From Blautia sp. XA-2221 (GTDB taxonomy: Bacteria; Bacillota; Clostridia; Lachnospirales; Lachnospiraceae), in NCBI RefSeq assembly GCF_028767025.1, contig NZ_JAJQXX010000002.1, forward strand, positions 62,001 through 126,000: a DNA stretch of 64,000 nucleotides, read 5' to 3'. A program made the position numbers and the translations under genes. Below, one piece after another: positions 27,042 through 34,055 of the stretch (its first letter is position 1; each line of letters begins with the position of its first letter). The notes beneath the pieces are model-generated. The model searched no databases. It worked only from the letters and a program-made list of their open reading frames with translations, and was not told the DNA's origin.

Positions 27042-27707
27042 TTGGATTTTCAAAAGTTTGAAATGATAGTGGAAACTATAGCTCTTTTCTGGGTGATCTG
27101 CTGTGTTGCTATTTGGTTTATTTACAGAAAAAAGAAGAAAGCCACAGCAGGAAAGCTAAAAAAACGGATGATATGTATTTCGATTATTGTTTTTGCAGGA
27201 TATTTTATGTTAAATTTAGTCAAGTGTACTATATCTTTTGCCTCCCTGGAAAAAGCAGTTTCATTTTATGGAAATACAAAGTCTCAGGGAGAGCCGATTA
27301 TAGGAACAGAAACTGCCCTTGTTCCTCAACTTAATGACGGATTGGAATTAAACATTTATCATAAAAAACAAAATAAATGGAAACTTCCCTGTTGGATTTT
27401 ACATGAAGATTCAATGCATGATGATATAGATGAAAATACAAACAAATATATGGTTAGTGTAATATGGGAAGGAAACACAGATGGCCGATATATAATACTT
27501 TGGGAGACAATAAGCCAGGATTGCAAAAGGAGGAATGTAAGAGATTCAGAGAATAGCAGATTTACATATATTAGTTCGAAACCAGTAGAAGGTATAGTAA
27601 ATAAATTTTATTGCAGTTATTTAAAAGATACGCCGTCAAATTATAAACTTTATATTGATGATTATGAGATAGAAGTAGATTGGGAAAAGTTACTAAAAGA
27701 TAATTAG
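27042..27707 (+). CDS. Two-helix membrane protein of the array, paralogue A
   Basis: A 221-residue protein starting with TTG behind GGGGGG. Two N-terminal transmembrane helices (about 8-24 and 40-57) are separated by a basic loop (KKKKATAGKLKKR). An extracytoplasmic-looking domain of 160 residues with SLEKAVSFYGNT, KWKLP and an end reading YKLYIDDYEIEVDWEKLL follows. It is about half identical to the next gene (27811). Not a family I can name. Its place between an immunity gene and a duplicated holin suggests a further immunity or accessory factor; that is inference from position. Confidence 0.7.
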   Translation: MDFQKFEMIVETIALFWVICCVAIWFIYRKKKKATAGKLKKRMICISIIVFAGYFMLNLVKCTISFASLEKAVSFYGNTKSQGEPIIGTETALVPQLNDGLELNIYHKKQNKWKLPCWILHEDSMHDDIDENTNKYMVSVIWEGNTDGRYIILWETISQDCKRRNVRDSENSRFTYISSKPVEGIVNKFYCSYLKDTPSNYKLYIDDYEIEVDWEKLLKDN

Positions 27708-27810
27708 TGAAAATGTCTGGAAAAGATTGATTTTCTGGGATCTATAAGATAATAATGTGGTTATTCTGATGTGAAAAGATATTTGAGAAATAGAAAAGGA
27801 GATAAGGGAA

Positions 27811-28485
27811 TTGGATTTTCAGCGATTTGACACGATAATCGGAAATATAATGTTTTTCTGGGTGGTCTGCTGCGCCGCTGCCTGGCTGATTAACAGAAAG
27901 AAGAAAAAGGCTGTAACAGGAAAGATAAGAAAATGGATATTGTGTATTTCCATTATTATGCTGGCATCATATTTTCTTACAAATATAGTCCGTAATACAA
28001 TATCTTTTACTTCTCTGGAAAAAGCAATCTCATTTTATGGAAAAACGAAGCAACAAGGACATCCGCTTATTGGAGAAGAGACAGCATTTGTGCCCGAATC
28101 TGATGAGGGAATACTATACGTGAACATTTATGAGAAAAGAAAAGATAAGTGGAAACTTCCCAAAGATTTTTCACTAGGCAGAAATGTAGCAGGAAATTCA
28201 GCAATGGACAAAAATACAGCCGATTATAGGGCGGGCATTATATGGGATGGAAATACAGATAGTTGTTATATTTTCTTGCATGATTCGACAGAGAATGGAT
28301 GGAAAAAGAGAAATGTTAAAGATTCAGAGAATAGTAATTTTATTTATTTTGGATCAAAACTGGGAAAGGGCTTAAATGTTAGCACATACTACTCTTATTT
28401 AAAAGAGGTGCCTTCAGATTATAAACTTTACATTGATGATTATGAGATAGAAGTAGATTGGAGGGAATTGTCGGAAAACAGATGA
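27811..28485 (+). CDS. Two-helix membrane protein of the array, paralogue B
   Basis: A 224-residue tandem paralogue of the 27042 gene with the same plan: MDFQRFDTIIGNI start, two helices, KKKKAVTGKIRK loop, SLEKAISFYGKT, then YKLYIDDYEIEVDWREL. It also uses TTG as start, 8 nt after AAGGAG. Base composition of copy B is slightly higher in GC at the 5' end. The conserved ends with divergent middles are what one expects of duplicated specificity proteins. The repeated terminator lies 14 bp after the stop. Confidence 0.7.
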   Translation: MDFQRFDTIIGNIMFFWVVCCAAAWLINRKKKKAVTGKIRKWILCISIIMLASYFLTNIVRNTISFTSLEKAISFYGKTKQQGHPLIGEETAFVPESDEGILYVNIYEKRKDKWKLPKDFSLGRNVAGNSAMDKNTADYRAGIIWDGNTDSCYIFLHDSTENGWKKRNVKDSENSNFIYFGSKLGKGLNVSTYYSYLKEVPSDYKLYIDDYEIEVDWRELSENR

Positions 28486-28498
28486 TAAATAGTAATCA

Positions 28499-28528
28499 GG
28501 AGGCGGTTCCCCTGCCGCTTCCTTTTTT
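28499..28528 (+). terminator. Repeated intrinsic terminator, copy 2
   Basis: Same sequence as 24821-24850: GGAGGCGG, TTCCCCTG loop, CCGCTTCC, six T. Confidence 0.85.
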
Positions 28529-28574
28529 GTACTCTTTTTTAAGAGAATTTCATGAGAAATGGAGGAAAACGAGC

Positions 28575-28844
28575 ATGAAATATAAGATTTTTACAGTACT
28601 TGCCCTTTTAGGCAGTACGGTAGCGGAACTGTTTGGAGGCTGGGATACCGTGTTAAAGACATTATTGATCTTCATGGTTTTGGATTGGTTTACAGGTGGA
28701 ATTATACTTCCGGCTGTGTTTCGCAAAAGTCCGAAGTCACCTAACGGAGCGTTGGAGAGCAGGACTGATGGGAGTTCCTATCCTTCCATGATAAAAAAGG
28801 CAGTAGATATATTAAAAGATACATCAGAAAGCCTGCCGGGGTGA
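28575..28844 (+). pseudogene. Internally deleted second copy of the holin gene
   Basis: An 89-residue remnant nearly identical to the holin at 24897 in its first 60 and last 25 residues but lacking about 52 codons, including the two C-terminal transmembrane helices. The joint lies at GAGAGCAGGACTGATGGG, where GCAG is shared by both edges in the intact copy, so a short-homology deletion explains it. The frame survives, but pore formation is unlikely. It again ends in Rhs-derived CTGCCGGGGTGA. Confidence 0.8.
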
Positions 28845-28847
28845 ATA

Positions 28848-29210
28848 ATGGAAAGAACATCCAGTGTTTTACGATTGCACAAGCTTCCGAATGATATTAC
28901 TACTCTCATTGACGAAGCTGGAAACACGGTGGTAAACTATACTTATGACAGCTGGGGTAAGATTTTAAGCATTACCGGAAGCCTGAAGGACACTGTAGGC
29001 CAGCAGAACCTGTTTCGCTACAGAGGATACTACTACGACAAAGAAACAGGGATGTACTACTTGAAGAACCGGTATTATGATCCGGAGTTGAGAAGGTTTA
29101 TCTGTGCGGATAAATCAGCAGTTGAAGAAGTTAAAAAAGACACGGGTTCAAATTCTATTTGGACTCGGGCAGTAAAAAGTGTAGTTGTAAAATGGGATGG
29201 AGGATATTGA
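28848..29210 (+). pseudogene. Orphan Rhs core end with third tip stub
   Basis: From about 28893 the frame is Rhs core: NTVVNYTYDSWGKILSITGS, then the RYRGYYYDKETG strip and DPELRRFICADK. DNA is almost identical to 22729-22940. It then leaves the shared sequence for a 30-residue tip stub ending AVKSVVVKWDGGY. The first 15 codons are out of frame relative to Rhs because one T is missing from a T run. The tail overlaps the ribosome binding site of the DUF5071 gene at 29212, so this tip and DUF5071 were probably a cognate pair. Nearly all of the tip's catalytic part is missing. Confidence 0.75.
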
Positions 29211-29732
29211 TATGACAGTAGATATTGACACTTTATTTGAAATGTTGGATGAGAGAAAGCCTATAGAGGTTCAGGAAGACGCTATCAGAGAAGCGAGAAA
29301 GATAAAATCCTTATCTGTATTTATGCAGCCTATAGAATATAAATTGTCGTGGAAAAATTGTGCAAAAGTAATCTGTGAAAAAACGGATGAAGAATTAAAC
29401 AGTTATATATATGATATGCTAGAGTGGCTGAAGGATCTTAATTGGCCGGGAGCATTTTTGATCATGGAAAGACTGGAAAAAATGAATCCTCAGTTGTTGT
29501 TGGACGCTAGCATTTGTGCAGTAAAGCAGGCGCTCCTGCTAAAAGATAATGAATGGCTGATCTATATGTCATATCTTCTAAAAAATAAAAAATTTTATGA
29601 TGCACTTTCTGAAGAAAAAAAATACCAGAAAATACTGAAAAGATATTATGAATCTTATTGGGGAAAATTAGACTACTGATTAGCTTGATTGTAAATAATA
29701 ATATCAGAAAATTAGTTTTGAAGGAGGCGGTT
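29166..29732 (+). repeat. Duplicated tip-end plus DUF5071 block, copy 1
   Basis: About 565 bp repeated at 32222-32792 with over 90% identity: the last codons of the Rhs tip stub, the DUF5071 gene, the 3' gap and the first half of the repeated terminator (AAGGAGGCGGTT). Copy 1 loses homology inside the terminator stem. Confidence 0.8.
29212..29679 (+). CDS. DUF5071-like immunity protein, copy 1
   Basis: A 155-residue soluble helical protein with the DUF5071 strip DMLEWLKDLNWPGAFLIMERL (residues about 61-81) and a helical-repeat tail (LLLKDNEWLIYMSYLLKNKK). DUF5071 proteins are often found beside polymorphic toxins as immunity proteins. ATG 29212 is chosen because GGAGG lies 7 nt upstream; the ATG at 29197 is part of that site. 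Copies lie at 32272 and 33567. The middle of the protein (CAKVICEKTDEEL...) is constant, while LLLDASICAVK differs between copies, which could mark the toxin-contact face. Confidence 0.8.
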   Translation: MTVDIDTLFEMLDERKPIEVQEDAIREARKIKSLSVFMQPIEYKLSWKNCAKVICEKTDEELNSYIYDMLEWLKDLNWPGAFLIMERLEKMNPQLLLDASICAVKQALLLKDNEWLIYMSYLLKNKKFYDALSEEKKYQKILKRYYESYWGKLDY

Positions 29733-29752
29733 TTGAGACTTATAAAAAGGAC

Positions 29753-29797
29753 TCATCCGAGAAGAGTGAAGTTACAAAAGTCATTTTTCTCGGATGA
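29753..29797 (+). other. Stem-loop before immunity gene 3
   Basis: TCATCCGAGAA (29753-29763) pairs with TTCTCGGATGA (29787-29797), 11 bp, with no T run after it. Different in sequence from the stems at 23634 and 25766 but in the same place, just before an immunity-like gene. Confidence 0.5.
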
Positions 29798-29837
29798 TAT
29801 TATGATAAAGTGGTAAAATGTCCATGGGGGAGTACAT

Positions 29838-31073
29838 ATGAAAAAGGAAAGAAAACAAGGAACTATCAAAATACTTTGCCAAGAAGTAGTGGAGTTTATT
29901 AAGCTGGATATTACAGACAGTATATTATTAGCATTACTGTTGTTTTGGGGATGGGCACTTGACAAATGGAAATGGCATTTTCATTTGGGAATTCCGTTAT
30001 ATACTGTTCTGCTGCCTGGGATGTTGGGCGGGTATTGGAGATATGGTTTTAAAAGATGGAAAGAAAATGAGGTAGGCTCTGTCATTGACAAACAGAGTTG
30101 GCTTGGCTTGCGGAATGACGTATCTAATCCTCTGTATGCAAAAGGACATTTTCGAAAAAATTATAATGGCAGAATGGCAAAGCTAAGAGGGAATTATTTT
30201 TGTCAGATCATAGCGATCATACAGATGGCAGTTATACTGATAAGACTGATTTATATTATTTTTATTTCTGTAAAGTTTAAGAAAATAGGACTTGAATATA
30301 CTGTACTATGGCCAGATGGGATAATTATTGTATGGGTATTTATAAATATAGCAGTATCATTATTTTTTTCGGCATATTATGACTGGATCATTAAATCAGA
30401 AAGACTAAAAAAGCAAAAAGGTTTTTATAAAGAAAAAGAGGTGTGCAAAAAGGCAATTCCTAACGACAATTATGATGTGATTCATTATAAAAATACATTG
30501 GATTATATTACGATGTTATATGATACTGTAAGGGGATTTCGAGATTGTTTTCAGGGGGAAGGGAAATTACTTTTTGGACAGAAAACTAATATGAAGCATA
30601 ATCTGATTATGGATATAGAAGAGAATCGTGATGACAATAGTGTGCAGATATTAGTTCAAATGTATCAGAAACGATTAACACGGGAATATGTGGATATGAT
30701 GAACCGGTTTATTCATAAAGAAATCCGCTATGCTTCCCAGAGAAGTCTTCCCTTTGGCTTTCCCCATGTTACTTATATCATTTATGTAGAAGAAAAATCA
30801 AAGTTATTTGAAGATATATTTTGTGGAACGATTCATCAAAGAAAGAGTTTTCATTGTTTGCCGATTGGAATTGTATTAAATGAGGAAAAAATGTATATTC
30901 CAGGAATCCGGAAGGGAAATGCATTTGAAGAATATCAAAAGATGAAGGCAAAGGTATTTGAGATATTTGAGGAACTTTCACTTATGTATCCATCAACAGT
31001 AGTATTTAAAGAAGAATTGAGAAAGAGATATAAAAAAGAACAGTATCATATGGGTCCAATAAATTTAAATTAG
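29838..31073 (+). CDS. Putative membrane immunity protein 3 of the Rhs array
   Basis: A 411-residue, basic, AT-rich gene product with the family plan: helices near 25-60, NPLYAKGHFRKNYNG, LRGNYFCQIIAIIQ, two more helices (about 125-180), then a soluble half with VQILVQMYQKRLTREYVDM. It is more distant from copies 1 and 2 than they are from each other. The C-terminal half lacks the SDSYLRVK strip. ATG follows TGGGGGAG. It lies after a DUF5071 gene rather than a recognisable tip, so its toxin partner has been lost or lies elsewhere. Confidence 0.7.
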   Translation: MKKERKQGTIKILCQEVVEFIKLDITDSILLALLLFWGWALDKWKWHFHLGIPLYTVLLPGMLGGYWRYGFKRWKENEVGSVIDKQSWLGLRNDVSNPLYAKGHFRKNYNGRMAKLRGNYFCQIIAIIQMAVILIRLIYIIFISVKFKKIGLEYTVLWPDGIIIVWVFINIAVSLFFSAYYDWIIKSERLKKQKGFYKEKEVCKKAIPNDNYDVIHYKNTLDYITMLYDTVRGFRDCFQGEGKLLFGQKTNMKHNLIMDIEENRDDNSVQILVQMYQKRLTREYVDMMNRFIHKEIRYASQRSLPFGFPHVTYIIYVEEKSKLFEDIFCGTIHQRKSFHCLPIGIVLNEEKMYIPGIRKGNAFEEYQKMKAKVFEIFEELSLMYPSTVVFKEELRKRYKKEQYHMGPINLN

Positions 31074-31117
31074 CGCAACGGAGTAATTTAATTAAAATTA
31101 CAGGAAGGAAACGGGGT

Positions 31118-32227
31118 ATGAAAAGACAAGATAATAAAAAAAGAGCGTTTGAGATGGATGCATATAGTCTGCTTTCTTTTATCCTAATTATAAGCACTAT
31201 TGGTGCAATTTTATGTATAACTGATTTTATTGGAACAAATATGATCAGTAAGAGGATAGCATATAACTATTTAAGTATTCTTTTGATTATCTTTCTTCAC
31301 TGGTTTCCGGCTCGTAATAGTATCATACCAGGATTTTCTGGTATGAATGCGCAAATAGCAGAAAGAGAAGACGAGTCTAATCCATTGTTTCGATATGGAT
31401 ATATAGTAAAACATAAAAAAATAAAATGGATGTCAAATTTAAAAGGATTTTATGTTTTACAAATTCAGGCATTAATAGAAATTTTTGTTTTTATTGCATT
31501 ATCTTTGGTTTCGGTTGTGAAGTGGGTCTGTTTAGAGCAAATGTATATGTCAAGGTTTTTATTATTTTGTTATGTGCTCACATATGCATGTATGATATCA
31601 GGCGCAATTTTTCATTGTTTTGTAAGTTGGAAATATAATAATATTTTAAATCGAAGTAGAAAACAACTTTATAAGCTATTTATTGACGGTGAGATATTTC
31701 AGACATCTGAAAATCATTCAAAAAAGATAGAAATTATAAAAACTTTTTTGAAAGAGAAAAATTTAATGAAAACAGCCAGTTGGGCGTTTATGAATTATTA
31801 TAAGTTAATAGTGGAAACGGGAGAAATATCTTTAGATGATATACATGACAAAATATCTGTACATATTTATGAGGATAAAAAAAATCACAGGACTCAGATA
31901 TTAGTACAACTTTATCTTTCGGAGCTTACCGAGAGACATGTAAAACGATTGAATGAAGAGTTAAAAAAATTTGTAAAAAAACATATAGATAGACTTCCGG
32001 CAGCGCCAATATGTATGACAAGCATTTTTTATGTAGATAAATTATCACCAATTTTAATAGATATGATAACTCGGCAGAATAGTGGGAATGAATCTATTTG
32101 TGTATTTACAGCAGGAATTGTATTAAAAGAACAAAAAATATACATTTCTAAAAGAGGGGAGAATCAGGAAACAGAAGATTACCAAAGAATGAGAGATATT
32201 TTTACAAAGATTATGAATCTGGACTAA
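31118..32227 (+). CDS. Putative membrane immunity protein 4 of the Rhs array
   Basis: A 369-residue relative of the 29838 gene 44 bp upstream: two N-terminal helices, SNPLFRYGYIVKHKK, LKGFYVLQIQALIEI, another helix pair, then RTQILVQLYLSELTERHVK. GC is very low, and the codon use differs from the flanking housekeeping genes. It ends at CTGGACTAA, and the following 45 bp are the tip-end/DUF5071 repeat, so the stop may result from a recombination joint at the shared TGGACT. Role as an immunity protein is inferred from family and place. Confidence 0.68.
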   Translation: MKRQDNKKRAFEMDAYSLLSFILIISTIGAILCITDFIGTNMISKRIAYNYLSILLIIFLHWFPARNSIIPGFSGMNAQIAEREDESNPLFRYGYIVKHKKIKWMSNLKGFYVLQIQALIEIFVFIALSLVSVVKWVCLEQMYMSRFLLFCYVLTYACMISGAIFHCFVSWKYNNILNRSRKQLYKLFIDGEIFQTSENHSKKIEIIKTFLKEKNLMKTASWAFMNYYKLIVETGEISLDDIHDKISVHIYEDKKNHRTQILVQLYLSELTERHVKRLNEELKKFVKKHIDRLPAAPICMTSIFYVDKLSPILIDMITRQNSGNESICVFTAGIVLKEQKIYISKRGENQETEDYQRMRDIFTKIMNLD

Positions 32228-32792
32228 AGCAGTAAAAAGTGTAGTTGTAAAATGGGATGGAGGATATTGATATGGCAGTAGATATTGAAACTTTATATGA
32301 AATGTTGGATGAGAGAAAGCCTATAGAGGTTCAGGAAGAGGCTATCAGAGAAGCGAGAAAGATAAAATCCTTATCTGTATTGATGCAGCCTGTAGAATAT
32401 AAATTGTCGTGGGAAAATTGTGCAAAAGTAATATGTGAAAAAACGGATGAAGAATTAAATCATTACACATATGAGATGCTAGAGTGGCTGCAGGATCTTA
32501 ATTGGCCGGGAGCATTTTTGATCATGGAGAGGCTGGAAAAAATGGATCCTCAGTTATTGGTGTATGATGCTATTTATAAGGTAAAGCAGGCGCTCCTGCT
32601 AAAAGATAATGAATGGCTGATCTATATGTCATATCTTCTAAAAAATAAAAAATTTTATGATGCACTTTCTGAAGAAAAAAAATATCAGAAAATACTGAAA
32701 AGATATTATGAATCTTATTGGGGAAAACTAGACTACTGATTAGTTTGATTGTAAATAATAATATCAGAATATGGATTTTCAAGGAGGCGGTT
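32222..32792 (+). repeat. Duplicated tip-end plus DUF5071 block, copy 2
   Basis: Second copy of the 29166-29732 block. Homology begins at TGGACT and runs through AAGGAGGCGGTT. The Rhs tip frame is not open here because the block follows another gene's stop. Confidence 0.8.
32272..32739 (+). CDS. DUF5071-like immunity protein, copy 2
   Basis: A 155-residue near-duplicate of the protein at 29212. Differences are concentrated in two short places: NHYTYEMLEWLQDL and LLVYDAIYKVKQ. The strip LNWPGAFLIMERLEKM is unchanged. ATG 32272 lies 7 nt after GGAGG. Four array genes (29212, 29838, 31118 and this one) are closely spaced and could form one transcript up to the terminator at 32783. Confidence 0.8.
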   Translation: MAVDIETLYEMLDERKPIEVQEEAIREARKIKSLSVLMQPVEYKLSWENCAKVICEKTDEELNHYTYEMLEWLQDLNWPGAFLIMERLEKMDPQLLVYDAIYKVKQALLLKDNEWLIYMSYLLKNKKFYDALSEEKKYQKILKRYYESYWGKLDY

Positions 32793-32811
32793 CCCCTGCT
32801 GCTTCCTTTTT
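32783..32811 (+). terminator. Repeated intrinsic terminator, copy 3
   Basis: GGAGGCGG, TTCCCCTG loop, CTGCTTCC, five T. It is followed by the start of the holin leader (TTTTTTAAGGGATTTCATGA), but no holin gene remains. It ends the array transcript before the regulator promoter. Confidence 0.8.
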
Positions 32812-32899
32812 GTACGCTTTTTTAAGGGATTTCATGAAAAACAGCGTAAGCGTTTTCAAAATGTTTTTAAATAAATATAGTTCAGTCCGTTTTATTGGG

Positions 32900-32928
32900 T
32901 TGACACAAACATATGTTTCCTATAAAAT
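32900..32928 (+). promoter_or_regulatory. Promoter of the Xre regulator with embedded palindrome
   Basis: TTGACA (32900-32905), 17-bp spacer, TAAAAT (32923-32928). The spacer contains the perfect palindrome AAACATATGTTT (32907-32918), so a binding protein would block the promoter. Confidence 0.7.
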
Positions 32929-32931
32929 ATA

Positions 32932-32948
32932 TACAAACAAATGTTTGC
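32932..32948 (+). promoter_or_regulatory. Palindromic operator, second site, identical to the rhs upstream site
   Basis: TACAAACAAATGTTTGC, the same 17 nt as 16863-16879, 3 bp after the -10 box. With the site at 32907 it makes a double operator typical of autorepression. Confidence 0.65.
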
Positions 32949-33016
32949 ATATAAGAGAGGAGGGCATGATTTATATTTTATTTTACAGAAGAAAAATCTG
33001 GAGGGGGTAACAGTTG

Positions 33017-33271
33017 ATGCAGAAGGAATTTAATCAGCAGAGAATTGAAATGGGAGAAAGGATACGAAAATTGCGGAAGCGCTGTGATTTTTGTCAGGAA
33101 TCTCTTGCAGAGGCTATGGATGTGTCAACGATGACAATTTCGCGGATTGAGAACGGGATAACGAAAATGGACGTGGACTTTTTAATGAGATTATCCAGAG
33201 TTCTGGAAGTTCCGGTAAATGTGATCCTGGGGTTGGAAGATGACAAGGACTGGAGGTTCAGATATTTATGA
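33017..33271 (+). CDS. Xre-family HTH regulator of the Rhs array
   Basis: An 84-residue Cro/CI-type repressor. The HTH reads CQESLAEAMDVSTMTISRIE (residues about 28-47), followed by a short helical tail (LMRLSRVLEVPVNVILGLE). No sensor domain. ATG 33017 is preferred; TTG 33014 directly before it is also in frame, and GGAGGGGG lies about 10 nt upstream. Its promoter carries two palindromes, one identical to a site upstream of rhs, so it may repress both itself and the toxin gene. Alternatively, those sites belong to LexA and this gene is one more target. Confidence 0.82.
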   Translation: MQKEFNQQRIEMGERIRKLRKRCDFCQESLAEAMDVSTMTISRIENGITKMDVDFLMRLSRVLEVPVNVILGLEDDKDWRFRYL

Positions 33272-33380
33272 TGTGAGAGAAAATAGTTAGGGATTCAGCT
33301 GTTTTCTCTATAAAAAAGGATATAAAGATATTAGAATAACATCGTTATTTTTATTGACCGGGCTGTAAATATAGTGGTAA

Positions 33381-33542
33381 GCTGTATTTAGTATAGTTGG
33401 GGTAATATTTAGCAGCAGCGGTATTTTGGATGGCGTATTTCTTTTTTGGAATCTTACCGTTTTGTTTTATCTGGCAGTAATTTTTGGTCTGATTTTCAGA
33501 TTGTTTAAAAAAGAGCAGGCAGTGCAGGGCCAGGGAGAATAG
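33381..33542 (+). pseudogene. Remnant of a small hydrophobic protein
   Basis: An open 53-codon stretch without a normal start codon: FSIVGVIFSSSG, then LFWNLTVLFYLAVIFGLIF and a KKEQAVQGQGE tail ending at TAG 33540. Two hydrophobic helices and a polar tail look like the end of a small membrane protein. Apart from this, 33272-33566 holds only an AT-rich gap with an AGAGAAAATAG/CTGTTTTCTCT inverted repeat near 33275-33312. Confidence 0.25.
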
Positions 33543-33566
33543 TATTGGGGAATGGAGGATATTGGC

Positions 33567-34019
33567 ATGGCAGTAGATATTGATACTTTATTTGAAATGA
33601 TGGATGAGGATCAACCGACAGAGGTTCAGGAAGCTGCCCTTAGAGAAGCGAGAAAGATAAAATCCTTATCTGTATTTATGCAACCTATAGAATATAAATG
33701 GTCATGGGAAAATTGCGCAAAAGTAATATGTGAAAAAACAGATAAAGAATTAGATACATACATATGCGAGATGTTGGAGTGGCTGCAGGATCTCAACTGG
33801 CCGGGAGCATTTTTGATCATGGAGAGGTTGGAAAAAATGGATTCTCAGTTGCTAGTGCATGCGGTTGGTTATCGGGTAAAGCAGGCACTCCTGCTAAAAG
33901 ATAATGAATGGCTGACTTATATGTCATATCTTCTAAAAAATAAAAAGCTTTATGATGCACTTGAAAAAAAATACCAGAAAATACTGAAAAAATATTATGA
34001 ATCTTATTGGGGGAATTAG
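33567..34019 (+). CDS. DUF5071-like immunity protein, copy 3
   Basis: A 150-residue third copy, more diverged than the first two: MAVDIDTLFEMMDEDQPTEV, then the shared CAKVICEKTD, LNWPGAFLIMERLEKM and LLLKDNEWLTYMSYLLKNKK strips, with AVGYRVKQ at the variable place and a five-residue deletion near the end (YDALEKKYQ). ATG 33567 lies 7 nt after GGAGG. No Rhs tip sequence remains in front of it. Confidence 0.78.
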   Translation: MAVDIDTLFEMMDEDQPTEVQEAALREARKIKSLSVFMQPIEYKWSWENCAKVICEKTDKELDTYICEMLEWLQDLNWPGAFLIMERLEKMDSQLLVHAVGYRVKQALLLKDNEWLTYMSYLLKNKKLYDALEKKYQKILKKYYESYWGN

Positions 34020-34032
34020 ACTACTAAATTTA

Positions 34033-34055
34033 ATGGGGACAATTAATGTCCCCAT
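34033..34055. terminator. Hairpin between the array and the MATE gene
   Basis: ATGGGGAC (34033-34040) pairs with GTCCCCAT (34048-34055). It overlaps the 3' end of the convergent MATE gene. No strong T run. Confidence 0.5.

Noticed and set aside
32771-33010. 79-codon open frame upstream of the Xre gene
   Set aside because: It runs through the repeated terminator, the promoter and the operators; its sequence is a by-product of those elements.
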